Below are positions 50,742 to 60,130 of a stretch of 64,000 nucleotides of DNA, piece by piece (positions within the stretch are counted from its first letter, which is position 1; every line of letters starts with the position of its first letter). Made by a program: the position numbers and the translations under genes. The notes under the pieces were generated by a model. That model saw nothing but the letters and a program-made list of their open reading frames with translations. It ran no database searches and was not told the origin of the DNA. Source of the stretch: JBKHYJ01 sp046565505 (lineage in GTDB: Bacteria; Acidobacteriota; Blastocatellia; UBA7656); the NCBI GenBank assembly GCA_046565505.1, contig JBKHYJ010000020.1, positions 19,773 to 83,772 of the forward strand, read 5' to 3'.

Positions 50742-52606
50742 CTCTCTTCAAGCGTGAGCTTCGTGATGAAGTACCACGAGCCGGACGGCTCAAGGTGTAT
50801 GTTGCCCACACGCCGCCGCGCCGCGAGCACGTTGGCCGGGTACCAGAGGTAGATCTGCGGCAGCTCATCGGAGACGGTCTCTTGGACTTTGAAGTAAAGG
50901 TCGGTCTTCGCGGCGCGGTCGCTCGCGCGCTCGGCCGCGACGATCCAGCCATCGACCTGCGGGTTACAGTAGCGCATGCGGTTTTGCCCGCCGCGGTCGG
51001 TCAGCAGGGCCGCGATCTGTAAGTATAATTGTTTCTTCGCCGCAGCGTTCGCACCCGAGTCAGCCGCCGCCTGCTCCCTGAGCCTGTCCACCTCCGCCGA
51101 AGCGCAGTATTCGCGCCGCGCCAGTATCGAGGCGAGCTGGTCGAACAAGGGCCGCATCTGGGCCGGGTCAGTCGTCGCGCGAAGCCTGGCGATGGCCTCA
51201 TTGAACTGCGGGTTTTGATAGCGGCTGTGATAGACGAACTGGAACGCGTCCGTGCTTTGATTGAAGCCGAGCCCGATCAGGTAATAAAGGTCGTACTGCG
51301 CCTTGGCGAGCCTGTCGAACAGTGTGGCCGACTCGAATGAATCAAGCTCAAGCCTTATCCCTATGCGCCTCAACTGGTCCTGCACAATCGAGGCAATGTT
51401 TCGCGACAACTGCGTAGTCGAGGTCATTATCCTCAGCGTGAGCCGGGGCTGCGGCCCGTCGCCGTCCGGGTCGGCGAAGCCCGCCTCTTCCAGCAAGGCC
51501 GCCGCGCGCGCGGGGTCATGGTCGTAGACCCTGACGCCGGGGTCATACGCCCAGTGCCCCTGCGGCAAAATGGCGTTAGCCTTCCGCGCCTGGTCGCGGA
51601 GCAGGCGATGAATAATCACCTCGCGGTCTATGCCGTAGGCGACCGCCTGCCTCACCTTCTGATTCGATAGCAGGGACGACGGGGTGACGTTGACGCCGAG
51701 ATACCCGATGCTGGCCCCTTCGCCGATCACCACCTGCATGTCGCTGCGGTCCCTGAGCGCGCGGACCGTCTCGGGGTCGAACTGGGCGTTATAAGCCAGG
51801 TCCACCTCGCCGCTCATCAGCTCGGCCTGCCGCGTGCTGTTATCCGTGACCACTCTGACCTGCACGCGGGGTATGTTGGGCGGGCCGCCCCAGTAGCCTT
51901 GATTGGCTTCGAGCCTCACCGCGTCGCCTTCCGCGTAGGACACGAATCTATACGGCCCGCTGCCGACGGGCGCGTTCACAAGCTCGGGCCCCGCGCCTTC
52001 CGGGATTATGCCTATCGCCGGGAGGTTCCCCGTGAAGGTGTAAAACGGCTCGCCGGCGTGGAAGATGACCGTGAGCGGGTCGGGCGCTTCGATCAAGGTG
52101 ATCTTATCAACCGCGCCTCGTATGGGAGACCGCGTGGCCGGCGCGATGATCGAATCGAACGTGTACTTGACGTCGGCGGACGTGAGCGGCCTGCCGTCAT
52201 GGAAGACCGCGCCCTGGCGGAGGTGAAACGTGAACGTCTTGTGGTCTTCCGATTCCGTGAACGAGTCGGCGAGCGACGGCACGAACTCAAACTTCTCGTC
52301 CTTTACGAGCAGCGTGTCGTAGATCAACTGCATGACGCGCGCAGATGACTGAAAAGTCGTGGAGAAGCGCGGGTCGAAGCCTCGCGGCGGCAGCTCGACC
52401 GCCACGACGAGTGTGCCCGGCTCGCCGCCGCGCCTGCACCCGGCCGCGGGGATGATGAGAAGCAGAAGCAGAAGCCAGAGGGCGCAAGCAGGCGCCAGGG
52501 CGGCTGAGGGCCGCGGCCCCCCGGGCGGATGAAGGCGGCTATTCGCAACCTGCCGCCGGCCTTGGGCTTTCCGCCCTGCTCCGTCTTCCTTCAGCCTTCG
52601 GGTCAT
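50738..52606 (-). CDS. ABC transporter peptide-binding lipoprotein (SBP_bac_5)
   Basis: A 622-residue protein. Lipobox LLLLLIIPAAGC puts Cys at about 57; the preceding 35 residues are long for a signal and the true start may be later. The SBP family 5 hallmark ESEDHKTFTFHLRQGAVFHD with GRPLTSADVKYTF is clear. It binds oligopeptides for uptake. It sits behind nagZ (four-base overlap), suggesting murein-peptide recycling. The matching DppB/DppC-type permeases at 61.3-63.2 kb may be its partners. Confidence 0.92.
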   Translation of the reverse strand: MTRRLKEDGAGRKAQGRRQVANSRLHPPGGPRPSAALAPACALWLLLLLLIIPAAGCRRGGEPGTLVVAVELPPRGFDPRFSTTFQSSARVMQLIYDTLLVKDEKFEFVPSLADSFTESEDHKTFTFHLRQGAVFHDGRPLTSADVKYTFDSIIAPATRSPIRGAVDKITLIEAPDPLTVIFHAGEPFYTFTGNLPAIGIIPEGAGPELVNAPVGSGPYRFVSYAEGDAVRLEANQGYWGGPPNIPRVQVRVVTDNSTRQAELMSGEVDLAYNAQFDPETVRALRDRSDMQVVIGEGASIGYLGVNVTPSSLLSNQKVRQAVAYGIDREVIIHRLLRDQARKANAILPQGHWAYDPGVRVYDHDPARAAALLEEAGFADPDGDGPQPRLTLRIMTSTTQLSRNIASIVQDQLRRIGIRLELDSFESATLFDRLAKAQYDLYYLIGLGFNQSTDAFQFVYHSRYQNPQFNEAIARLRATTDPAQMRPLFDQLASILARREYCASAEVDRLREQAAADSGANAAAKKQLYLQIAALLTDRGGQNRMRYCNPQVDGWIVAAERASDRAAKTDLYFKVQETVSDELPQIYLWYPANVLAARRRVGNIHLEPSGSWYFITKLTLEER

Positions 52607-53691
52607 TTGGAGTGTTGCAGCACGAGGTTCAATTCCGCGATACGCTCGCGCAATCGCGAGACGGACATGTCAGAGTGTGCGTGCGGGGGCGACACCATAG
52701 ATTTGATGCGCGCTATGTGGTCAAAGGCGCGGCTGATGTGTGTCTTGGTGATGCGGCCGGCCCGCGCCGCTTCTACCATCGCCTGCCACGCGCTCATGAG
52801 CCGGTCGGGCGAGCGCGAGTCGGTTATCATCACCATGTCGTTGCCGACCTCGATTGCCATCACCGCGGCCTCCGACAGGTCGCGCGCCTGCGTGATAGCC
52901 CCCATCTCCAGGTCGTCCGTGACGGCGAACCCCTTATAGCCCAGGTCGTCGCGCAGCAGCCCGCTCACGATGTTCTTCGACAGCGACGAGGGCAGGGGCG
53001 CGGGGCCGTCTATGGCCGGGTAATGCGCGTGCGCGACGATTACGGCGTTCAGCCGGGCGTTGATCTTGCTGAAGAGTTCCATGTAAGGCGACAGGTCCGC
53101 CTTCAATAATTCTTCGCGCGAGCGGTCTATGGTCGGCAGTTGCGAGTGCGAATCGACGGCCGCCGCGCCCAGGCCCGGGAAGTGTTTGCCGACCCCTAAG
53201 ACGCCGCCGCGCTGAAGCCCTTCGAGGTACGCGCCCGCCAGGCGGACCACCTCGGCGACGGAGCTGCCCAGGTAGCGCCCTTTAAGCCCGTTATCGGCCG
53301 AGTCGTCGACCGCGATGTCGAGCACGGGGGCGAAGTTCACGTTGAAGCCCAGCGTGCGCAGGGCCTCCGCCGTTATCTCGCCGAGCCGCGCGGCGACCGA
53401 GGCGTCGCCGGACGCGCGAAGCAGGTCTGCCGAGGGCATGGGAGAATACACCGTCTTCAGCCTGTCAACGCGCCCGCCCTCCTGGTCCACGGCGATGATC
53501 GGGGGGACTTGCAACAGCGAGCGTATGGCCGAAGTGAGCTCGGCCACTTGTTGCGCGCTCTCGATGTTCTGCCCATTGAGCAGCACGCCGCCGGGCTGGA
53601 TGCTCGCCAGCAACTCCCGCATTTCGGGGCCGAGCTCCGTGCCCGGCAGGCCGATTAGTAATAACTGTCCGATCTTGTGCTCTAATTTCAT
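52603..53691 (-). CDS. nagZ: Beta-N-acetylhexosaminidase (NagZ-like, GH3)
   Basis: A 362-residue single GH3 domain. IIAVDQEGGRVDRL and KHFPGLGAAAVDSHSQLP (about 168-185; the catalytic His/Asp loop) and GFAVTDDLEMGAI (nucleophile Asp) match NagZ. No signal peptide, so cytoplasmic: it removes GlcNAc from anhydro-muropeptides. The operon with a peptide-binding protein fits cell-wall recycling. The symbol rests on similarity by eye. Confidence 0.9.
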   Translation of the reverse strand: MKLEHKIGQLLLIGLPGTELGPEMRELLASIQPGGVLLNGQNIESAQQVAELTSAIRSLLQVPPIIAVDQEGGRVDRLKTVYSPMPSADLLRASGDASVAARLGEITAEALRTLGFNVNFAPVLDIAVDDSADNGLKGRYLGSSVAEVVRLAGAYLEGLQRGGVLGVGKHFPGLGAAAVDSHSQLPTIDRSREELLKADLSPYMELFSKINARLNAVIVAHAHYPAIDGPAPLPSSLSKNIVSGLLRDDLGYKGFAVTDDLEMGAITQARDLSEAAVMAIEVGNDMVMITDSRSPDRLMSAWQAMVEAARAGRITKTHISRAFDHIARIKSMVSPPHAHSDMSVSRLRERIAELNLVLQHSK

Positions 53692-53726
53692 GGTTTAATC
53701 GATAATGCGGGCGTCCGGCCGCTACA

Positions 53727-54773
53727 TTAATCCTTCTTTCCGAAGAGTGCTTTCAAGCTTGTGTCATACGGCTCGCGCGCGACGCCCGCGTCCGTGATTA
53801 TTGCCGACACGTAGCGGTGCGGCGTCACGTCGAACGCGGGGTTGGCCACGGCCACTCCTTCGGGCGCCACCTGTTGGCCGCGGAAATGAGTCACCTCCGC
53901 GGCCGCGCGTGACTCAATGGGTATGTCGTCGCCGGAGTTGAGCGCGAGATCGATCGTAGAGAGCGGCGCGGCGACGTAGAAAGGCACGTTGTTTTCGTGC
54001 GCCGCCACGGCCACCATGTAGGTGCCTATCTTGTTGGCAACGTCGCCGTTCGCGGCTATACGGTCGGCGCCCACTATGACGCAATCGACCTCACCCTTCT
54101 TGAAGAAGTGCCCGGACATCCCGTCCGTTATCAGCGTGACGGGTATATCGTCTTTAGTAAGCTCCCAGGCCGTCAGGCGCGCGCCTTGAAGGAAGGGCCT
54201 GGTCTCGTCGGCGAATACTTGCACGCGCTTGCCTGATTCGACCGCGGCGCGAATGACCCCGAGCGCGGTCCCGTAGCCGGCCGTGGCGAGCGCCCCCGCG
54301 TTGCAGTGTGTGAGCACGGTCGCGCCATCCGGTATCAGGGCGGCGCCGAACTCGCCCATGCGGCGGTTGCTTTCCACGTCTTCGCGGTGAATCTCGCGCG
54401 ACTCGTCTATGAGCTTACGTTTGACTGTTTCGAGCGAGTCGCCCCCGCGCAGCGAGGCCTTGAACGCCCCGCGCATTCGCTCGATGGCCCAGAAGAGGTT
54501 CACGGCCGTCGGCCTGGTCTGGGAGAAGCGCTCACAGACCAGGTTAAATTCCCGCTCGAAGCCTTCACCCGACGCGGCCGAGTCTCTCATGCCGAGCGCG
54601 ATGCCCATCGCGGCCGCCACCCCTATGGCGGGCGCGCCGCGTATGACCATGTCTTCGATGGCGCGAGCCACTTCTTCATAATTTCTGAAGACGGGGTACG
54701 TTTCTTCGGTGGGGAGCCGCCGCTGATCTATCATCACGACGCCTTCATCAGTCCATTCGATAGTCTTAATCAT
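53727..54773 (-). CDS. mtnA: Methylthioribose-1-phosphate isomerase
   Basis: A 348-residue protein. IRGAPAIGVAAAMGIALG near the start, THCNAGALATAGYGTALGV (catalytic Cys), ETRPFLQGARLTAWEL and DCVIVGADRIAANGDVANKIGTY (catalytic Asp) match MtnA of the eIF2B-like family. It isomerises methylthioribose-1-phosphate to the ribulose form in methionine salvage. It leads the mtnA-nagZ-SBP-MFS string, with a 35-bp gap to nagZ. Confidence 0.96.
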   Translation of the reverse strand: MIKTIEWTDEGVVMIDQRRLPTEETYPVFRNYEEVARAIEDMVIRGAPAIGVAAAMGIALGMRDSAASGEGFEREFNLVCERFSQTRPTAVNLFWAIERMRGAFKASLRGGDSLETVKRKLIDESREIHREDVESNRRMGEFGAALIPDGATVLTHCNAGALATAGYGTALGVIRAAVESGKRVQVFADETRPFLQGARLTAWELTKDDIPVTLITDGMSGHFFKKGEVDCVIVGADRIAANGDVANKIGTYMVAVAAHENNVPFYVAAPLSTIDLALNSGDDIPIESRAAAEVTHFRGQQVAPEGVAVANPAFDVTPHRYVSAIITDAGVAREPYDTSLKALFGKKD

Positions 54774-54960
54774 TGTCTGAAGGATAATATCGAATCCGCG
54801 CTCCGATTGGCAACAAAAGCGGCAGGCGGAAGGCAGAAAGAGGCGCGCGGAGGGCGGCCGCCTGCCGGCCGCATCACCGGAGGCGTTAGAGGGGAGTCAT
54901 GGAAGAATGATGGGCGGCCGGTCGCCCCTTGCTCATGCCGGCCGCCTGCCGGTTAACGCT

Positions 54961-55722
54961 TCATCTGCGCCGGAGCATCCTTATCTCCTGCTCGACGCGG
55001 CCGACTCTGTTTGAAGGGTTCGGGTGGTCCGAAAAGAATTCGCTGCCCCTGCCCTTGAGCGTACCGAGGAAGCTGGCCAGCCCGTACGGGTTATACCCCG
55101 CGCGGCTCATCAACTGCACCGCGCCTACGTCGGCTTGCGTTTCGGCGCTGCGGCCATACTTCAGGAAGAGCGAATTGAGGCCGAAGCCCAGGCCGAGCTG
55201 CGCGAGGGCGCCGCCCGCGCCCCTGCCGGCCAGTCCGCCGAGCATTTGAAGAGGCATCCGCGCGAGCATCGCTTTTGAAGCCTGATTCGTCCCGTGCCTC
55301 AAGGTCACGTGCGTTATCTCATGGGCGAGCGTCCCGGCGACCTCGTCTTCGTTACGGGCCGCCCTCATCAGCCCGCTCGTGACGTACACGTAACCTCCGG
55401 GCAGCGCGAAGGCATTCACTTCGCGCCTGTCAATGACACGAAACCTCCAGGGCAGGCTGGGCATGGAAGAACGCGCGGCGAGGCGGCGGCCTATCCTGTC
55501 TAATCGAGGGTCATCGTACGTCCGGTACTTTCGCTCTATCTCTTGAGCAGACCTGCGCCCTATCTCGACATCATCACGCACGGAGAAGAAGTTCATCCCG
55601 GGCTTGAGCCTTGTCTGCGCTTCAACCCCAGACGCGGACCCTTCGCCGGGCCGCGCCTCGGGGCAGGCGAGCGACATGACGATCATTAAGATTATGGGTA
55701 TCGGCTTAATCAATCTCCTCAT
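54961..55722 (-). CDS. M48-family metalloprotease, secreted
   Basis: 253 residues. The N-terminus (RRLIKPIPIILMIVMSLAC) is a signal or lipobox-type peptide. GTLAHEITHVTLRHGTNQ (HExxH near 132-136) is the zinc site, with an AETQADVGAVQLMSRAGYNP Glu ligand later. Such BepA/YfgC-like M48 proteases act in outer-membrane protein quality control. No C-terminal TPR is attached, unlike BepA. Confidence 0.92.
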   Translation of the reverse strand: MRRLIKPIPIILMIVMSLACPEARPGEGSASGVEAQTRLKPGMNFFSVRDDVEIGRRSAQEIERKYRTYDDPRLDRIGRRLAARSSMPSLPWRFRVIDRREVNAFALPGGYVYVTSGLMRAARNEDEVAGTLAHEITHVTLRHGTNQASKAMLARMPLQMLGGLAGRGAGGALAQLGLGFGLNSLFLKYGRSAETQADVGAVQLMSRAGYNPYGLASFLGTLKGRGSEFFSDHPNPSNRVGRVEQEIRMLRRR

Positions 55723-55972
55723 AATGCTGAACTCCTTATGACGGTGTTGAGGAAGATTGGATGAATTAGAGCGGCGGCGGGTTTATACGCGAATTTCGTT
55801 AACGCTCGATAAAAACATCGGCCGGCAGGAGGCTAGTGAGTGTATGCCCATCTGTACGAAAACTTGCCACCCGCGGCAAGTGTTCTAAAAAAAACAGCCT
55901 TTTTTCCTGCGAGTATGGCGGCACGTGTATTGCGATCAAGAGGGTGGCTGCGCTCGAAGAAAGAGATAATAA

Positions 55973-56608
55973 ATGGGAAGGTTTGCTAGAAGTCAATCAG
56001 GTGCGTTATCCGGGAAAGCCCCCCGACACACGGCCGGCCCGGCCAGGCCGCGGTTCTCAACCGACCCTCAGATCAGGGCTCGCGATTCGCGCATAAAATC
56101 TCAGCCGGTTAGTCAATCTGTTAGTTTTACGAAGCCTGATAAACCGGCGGCCCGGCCGGCGAGGCTCAACCGGCGCGCGCGGAAACGGATCAAGCTCATC
56201 ACGCTCGCCATACTGTCGCTCGTCGCGCTCGGCGCCGGCTGGATGCTTGGCGAGACCGTGATGGGGCCGTCGCCGGCCGATCATTCACAGCCGGCCATTT
56301 CGGTACCGAGCGCGAGTGAAGCCAAGAGCGCCACGAAGACTGCGGCGGCAACCGAGTTGGAAGCGAAGGCTGCCGAAGCGCAAGAGCCGGAATCTATCTC
56401 TCAAGACGCGGACGGCCGGGAAGGGATCGAAGTTAAAGATGAGAAAAGGCGGCCCACGCGCAAAGCCGCTTATTCCAGCCCTTCGCGCCGTGAATTTGCG
56501 AGCCCAAACGCCCGCAGGGGGCCGGGCATCGGGGCCGTCACCGGGCCGATAAAGGCGGTCTTCAAACCTCTGAAGCGGGCCAATCCTTTGAGGCTGAGAA
56601 TATGGTAG
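55973..56608 (+). CDS. Single-pass membrane protein, 211 aa
   Basis: A basic N-terminus (RRARKRIKLIT) leads into one TM helix, LITLAILSLVALGAGWMLGE, around residue 80. The rest is Ala/Glu/Lys-rich and disordered, ending in KAVFKPLKRANPLRLRIW. Topology suggests an inner-membrane anchor with a periplasmic tail. No family recognised. A convergent terminator follows at 56669. Confidence 0.6.
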   Translation: MGRFARSQSGALSGKAPRHTAGPARPRFSTDPQIRARDSRIKSQPVSQSVSFTKPDKPAARPARLNRRARKRIKLITLAILSLVALGAGWMLGETVMGPSPADHSQPAISVPSASEAKSATKTAAATELEAKAAEAQEPESISQDADGREGIEVKDEKRRPTRKAAYSSPSRREFASPNARRGPGIGAVTGPIKAVFKPLKRANPLRLRIW

Positions 56609-56668
56609 ATGATTCTATGATTTCCCGCTGCCGCGCCGGGCGACGTTAAATCACAGGCGTGTAAAACG

Positions 56669-56704
56669 AAGGGCGGCGCGCTGAGTTTATGGCGCGCCGC
56701 CCTT
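56669..56704. terminator. Bidirectional terminator hairpin
   Basis: AAGGGCGGCGCGC pairs perfectly over 13 bp with GCGCGCCGCCCTT around a ten-base loop. It lies between the convergent ends of the 55973-56608 gene and the OPT transporter. The minus strand continues with CGTTTTAC. Confidence 0.75.
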
Positions 56705-56730
56705 CTGCTTGCTCATTGTAATGCCATCGG

Positions 56731-59295
56731 CTAGGTGCTCGTCTGGCCCTTGCGTCCTGCGAGGATGACCTCGCGGCCCGCCAGGTAGAGCAGTATCACA
56801 AGGATTGTGAAAGGGATCAGCGCGAGCAGGTCCGCGTTCGGGCCGTTGAAGAACGGGTTATGCTCGGTGGACCATTCTTCGATGCCCCTGTTGAAGTTGG
56901 CGAGGCTCGGCAGCCCGTTTAAGAAAGCGTAGATGATGCCCGCCAGGGCGCCGCCCGCGATGTAGCCGGAAGCCATCAGCACGCCGGGGCTCTTATCGCC
57001 CTCCGCCACGAGTTCTTCTTCCGTGAGATTATCTTTCTTGAATTTCCTCCGTATGGTCCTGTCAACGAGCGCGCGAATGACTCCGCCGATCAGGATGGGG
57101 CTTGAGGCCGAAAGAGGCAGGTAGACGCCCACGGCGAACGCGAGCGATGGGATGCCCGACATCTCTAACACGATGGCTATCATCGCGCCCAGCAGCACGA
57201 GCCCCCACGGCAGCCGCTGGCTTAGTATCCCGTTGATGATATAAGACATCAGCACGGCCTTCGGCGCGTCGAATTTCGTGACCGTCCCGCCGTCGGGCCT
57301 CACCTTGTGAGTGCCATTGATCGCGGGGTCGGCGAGGTAGACCGGGACGCCCGCCTCGTCCACCAGGAACTTGGTGGAGGTGCCGGTCTCGTTATCGAAC
57401 CTGTGCCAGACGTAGTAAGACTTATCGTCGGCCGCCGCCTGGGGCCCCTTCAGCGTCTCCCTGTTACTTAATTGCGAAACGTCCACGCGGAGGTCTGGCG
57501 GGAAGTTGCGCTGGACCTTGTAGGCGACGTTGCCCGACTGGTCCACCAGGTATTCGCCAGGGTCCAGTCCGGGGATCACTGTGCCCGCGCCCGCTTCATT
57601 TTTGAGCAGGCGGTAATTGCCGGGCGCCGAGGGCTGCGCCTCGCCCGCGTAAGGCTGCATGGCCGGGGCCATCCCCTCGTTTATCTGCCCCACCTTTACC
57701 GCGGCCGGCTCGAAGGTCGTGCCGCGCACGTAAACGGTCCCGGAGTCGTTGAGCTTGAGCAGTATCGGCCCCAGTATGAGGGCCGACGTGAGCGCCCCGA
57801 CCAGGATAGCTATCTGCTGGTACTTGGGGGTCGCGCCTACGAGGAACCCCGTCTTCAAGTCCTGCGACGTGGTGCCGCCGTTCGACGACGCTATGCAAAC
57901 TATTCCGCCGATCGAAAGCGCCGTTACGAAGTAGGGCGGGCCTACCCACCCGACGACAAGAAAGATCAAGCAGGTGAGCAGCAGCGTCGCCACCGTCATG
58001 CCCGAGATGGGGTTAGACGACGACCCTATCTCCCCCGTGAGCCGCGACGAGACCGTGACGAACAGGAATCCGAAGGCGACGATCAGCAGCGCGCCCAGAA
58101 GGTTCCATTGAAGGTGCAGCTGCGGGAATAGCATTATGATCGCAAGCAGCGCGATAATGCCGCCGACCACGAACTTCATCGAGAGGTCCTGGTCCGTGCG
58201 AGGCGCGCCGGCGCTCGCGGCCTGCCCGCCCCTGAGGTCGCTCAGCCCGCCCTTGAGCCCATGCCATATCGTCGGCAGCGAGCGGAACAGGCTGATGATA
58301 CCCCCGGCGGCGACCGCGCCCGCCCCGATGTACAGGATGTAGGCGCTGCGTATGTCGCCAGGGCTCATCTGGCTGATAGGCTTACTGCCCGGCGCGAGGA
58401 CCGTCGTCATGCCCTCGCCGAAAAATTTAATCAAAGGTATGAGCACGAGGTAAGCCAGAACGCCGCCCGCGCACATGATAGAGGCGATCCGCGGGCCGAT
58501 GATGTAACCGACGCCGAGCAGCGCGGGGTTAATCTCTACGGCGATTGACCCCGCCTTGAAGGGCGCGCCGAACACCTTCTCGGGAGTGTCTTTCCAGGCT
58601 TTGAAACCGTCCAGCAAAACTTTATATATGAAGCCGAGGCCCAGCCCCGTGAAGATGGGCAGCGCGCGAACTTCCGACATCTTCCTGTCTTTCGACCCTT
58701 GAATCGCCGCCGCGCGTGATTCGTCCGACGCACCGGCCTTCAGGACTTCGGCGCATGCGGTCCCTTCGGGGTATTTCAACAACCCATGCTGCTGAACGAT
58801 GAGCGCGCGGCGCAGCGGGATCATCATCAGGATTCCCAGCAGCCCGCCCAGTATCGCGACCAGCATCACGCGCGTAAGCTCCAGGTCGAAACCCAGTATG
58901 AGTATCGCCGGCATCGTCACGCCCACGCCGAAAGCGATTGATTCGCCCGCCGAGCCCGCCGTCTGAACGATGTTGTTTTCCAGAATCGTCGCGTTTTTCA
59001 GCCCCACCTTCGAGAGCGCGCGGAAGAGCGTGATAGAGATGACCGCTACAGGGATCGAGGCGCTGACGGTCAGGCCGGTCTTGAGAACCAGGTAAAGCGA
59101 CGACGCGCCGAAGACCATTCCGAGCAGCGTCCCGATCACCAGGGGGAGCACGGTTAATTCTCTTATCCTCACGCCTGCGGGGATGTATGGGCGGAACGAG
59201 ACGAGGAATGGGTTCTCAGGCTTGGCTCCGACGATGTCAGGGAATTCGTTAGTTGCCGCAATTGATTTGGATACGTTAGCGGTTTCACTCGACAT
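56731..59295 (-). CDS. OPT-family oligopeptide/metal-chelate transporter
   Basis: 854 residues with many TM helices: VLPLVIGTLLGMVFGASSLYL, NNIVQTAGSAGESIAFGVG (a signature of bacterial OPT), LKYPEGTACAEVLKAG, IASSNGGTTSQDLKTGFLVG. An inserted soluble part around residues 530-660 (GTVYVRGTTFEPAAV, KSYYVWHRFDNETG) splits the last TM block and is unusual for the family. It imports peptides or metal chelates driven by the proton gradient. A hairpin-rich 830-bp region precedes it. Confidence 0.93.
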   Translation of the reverse strand: MSSETANVSKSIAATNEFPDIVGAKPENPFLVSFRPYIPAGVRIRELTVLPLVIGTLLGMVFGASSLYLVLKTGLTVSASIPVAVISITLFRALSKVGLKNATILENNIVQTAGSAGESIAFGVGVTMPAILILGFDLELTRVMLVAILGGLLGILMMIPLRRALIVQQHGLLKYPEGTACAEVLKAGASDESRAAAIQGSKDRKMSEVRALPIFTGLGLGFIYKVLLDGFKAWKDTPEKVFGAPFKAGSIAVEINPALLGVGYIIGPRIASIMCAGGVLAYLVLIPLIKFFGEGMTTVLAPGSKPISQMSPGDIRSAYILYIGAGAVAAGGIISLFRSLPTIWHGLKGGLSDLRGGQAASAGAPRTDQDLSMKFVVGGIIALLAIIMLFPQLHLQWNLLGALLIVAFGFLFVTVSSRLTGEIGSSSNPISGMTVATLLLTCLIFLVVGWVGPPYFVTALSIGGIVCIASSNGGTTSQDLKTGFLVGATPKYQQIAILVGALTSALILGPILLKLNDSGTVYVRGTTFEPAAVKVGQINEGMAPAMQPYAGEAQPSAPGNYRLLKNEAGAGTVIPGLDPGEYLVDQSGNVAYKVQRNFPPDLRVDVSQLSNRETLKGPQAAADDKSYYVWHRFDNETGTSTKFLVDEAGVPVYLADPAINGTHKVRPDGGTVTKFDAPKAVLMSYIINGILSQRLPWGLVLLGAMIAIVLEMSGIPSLAFAVGVYLPLSASSPILIGGVIRALVDRTIRRKFKKDNLTEEELVAEGDKSPGVLMASGYIAGGALAGIIYAFLNGLPSLANFNRGIEEWSTEHNPFFNGPNADLLALIPFTILVILLYLAGREVILAGRKGQTST

Positions 59296-59464
59296 TAGAA
59301 GTGACCTCCGAGAATTGGTCCGAGACGGCGAGCCGCGCTCAAGCGGCCTCGGCGCTACCCTTCGAGTTTCGGTAACACTATGTCCGTATGAAATCCATTG
59401 TGAACGTGAGCGCGAAGTAATGTCAATCGAAAAGGGATTACAGGCAGGCGCGGATCAATCACGC

Positions 59465-59522
59465 CACAGGTAAACACCGGCGGGCGGGCGGAAGCTTAAT
59501 TAAGCGTCAGCGTTTACCTGTG
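59465..59522. promoter_or_regulatory. Inverted repeats upstream of the OPT gene
   Basis: CACAGGTAAAC (59465-59475) is exactly inverted as GTTTACCTGTG (59512-59522). Between them lies the perfect palindrome GCTTAATTAAGC (59494-59505). It could be an operator or a stem in a leader RNA. It is 170-230 bp before the OPT start. Confidence 0.55.
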
Positions 59523-59561
59523 ATCTTCTCCCGGCCGGGGTTAATCAGCCGTCAAAAACAA

Positions 59562-59614
59562 CAAGCCCCGACGCGGATGACCGACTTGCGATCGGTGCCC
59601 GGCGTCGGGGCTTG
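59562..59614 (-). terminator. Strong structured terminator in the OPT upstream region
   Basis: CAAGCCCCGACGC (59562-59574) pairs over 13 bp with GCGTCGGGGCTTG (59602-59614), and an inner ACCGA/TCGGT stem sits in the loop. On the minus strand it is followed by TTGTTTTTG. It would end a short RNA from the promoter at 59816-59843 before the OPT gene. Confidence 0.7.
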
Positions 59615-59741
59615 CGGTGGACTGTAGGGATTGGCCCGTGGCCCATCCACGATACAGGATTAAGCGTGCCGCCTCCGCAATCGGCAGCGACGTAGAATCA
59701 CGTCGCCATCAAAGTCAGCCGCACGCAGCGACCGGCCACGT

Positions 59742-59780
59742 TCAGGCCTCAGCCACCTCACCTGGTCTAAAACTTATCAT
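59742..59780 (-). CDS. 12-residue leader-like ORF
   Basis: The minus-strand frame reads MISFRPGEVAEA and stops. It is preceded by AGAAAGGAGGTGATC (59802-59788), a 15-base perfect complement of the usual 16S rRNA 3' tail, though GGAGG is 12 bases from the ATG, rather far. With the promoter upstream and the terminator downstream it forms a unit of about 250 bases. It could be a leader peptide or merely a byproduct of an sRNA that pairs with 16S rRNA. Confidence 0.4.
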   Translation of the reverse strand: MISFRPGEVAEA

Positions 59781-59815
59781 TGCGTTAGATCACCTCCTTT
59801 CTGGTGTTAATACGC

Positions 59816-59843
59816 ATGGTAGCACATGCATTATTCATGTCAA
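59816..59843 (-). promoter_or_regulatory. Promoter of the short RNA upstream of OPT
   Basis: On the minus strand TTGACA (59843-59838), a 16-base spacer and TACCAT (59821-59816). The -35 is perfect, the -10 only partial. It is placed just before the extended Shine-Dalgarno sequence. Confidence 0.55.
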
Positions 59844-60130
59844 GGAAAAAGTGAAGTGAAGGCGCGGAAGTTCTACCACTAATAGCTGTTGACCGCGGGA
59901 GCGACTGCTACATATAGGTGTTACCGTAGCGGGGCGGTAGCGGCGCGCCGCCCCCGTCATAGAGTTCGGCCCTCGGAGCCCCGGGCCGCGGCCGGCCGAA
60001 TCCGCATCAATTGGCGAGCGCACCCTCCTTTAGTCCGCGCCCGCCCGCCGGCCGAGCGATTCTCTGCTTGCCCTGCCAGGCGAGCCGGCCTCAAGATTAG
60101 CGAATCAATGAACGAGGGGGCGACGGATTG

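Noticed and set aside
59788..59802. 16S rRNA 3' end fragment
   Set aside because: The plus-strand match is only 15 bases and is better explained as an extended Shine-Dalgarno on the minus strand; no rRNA sequence surrounds it.
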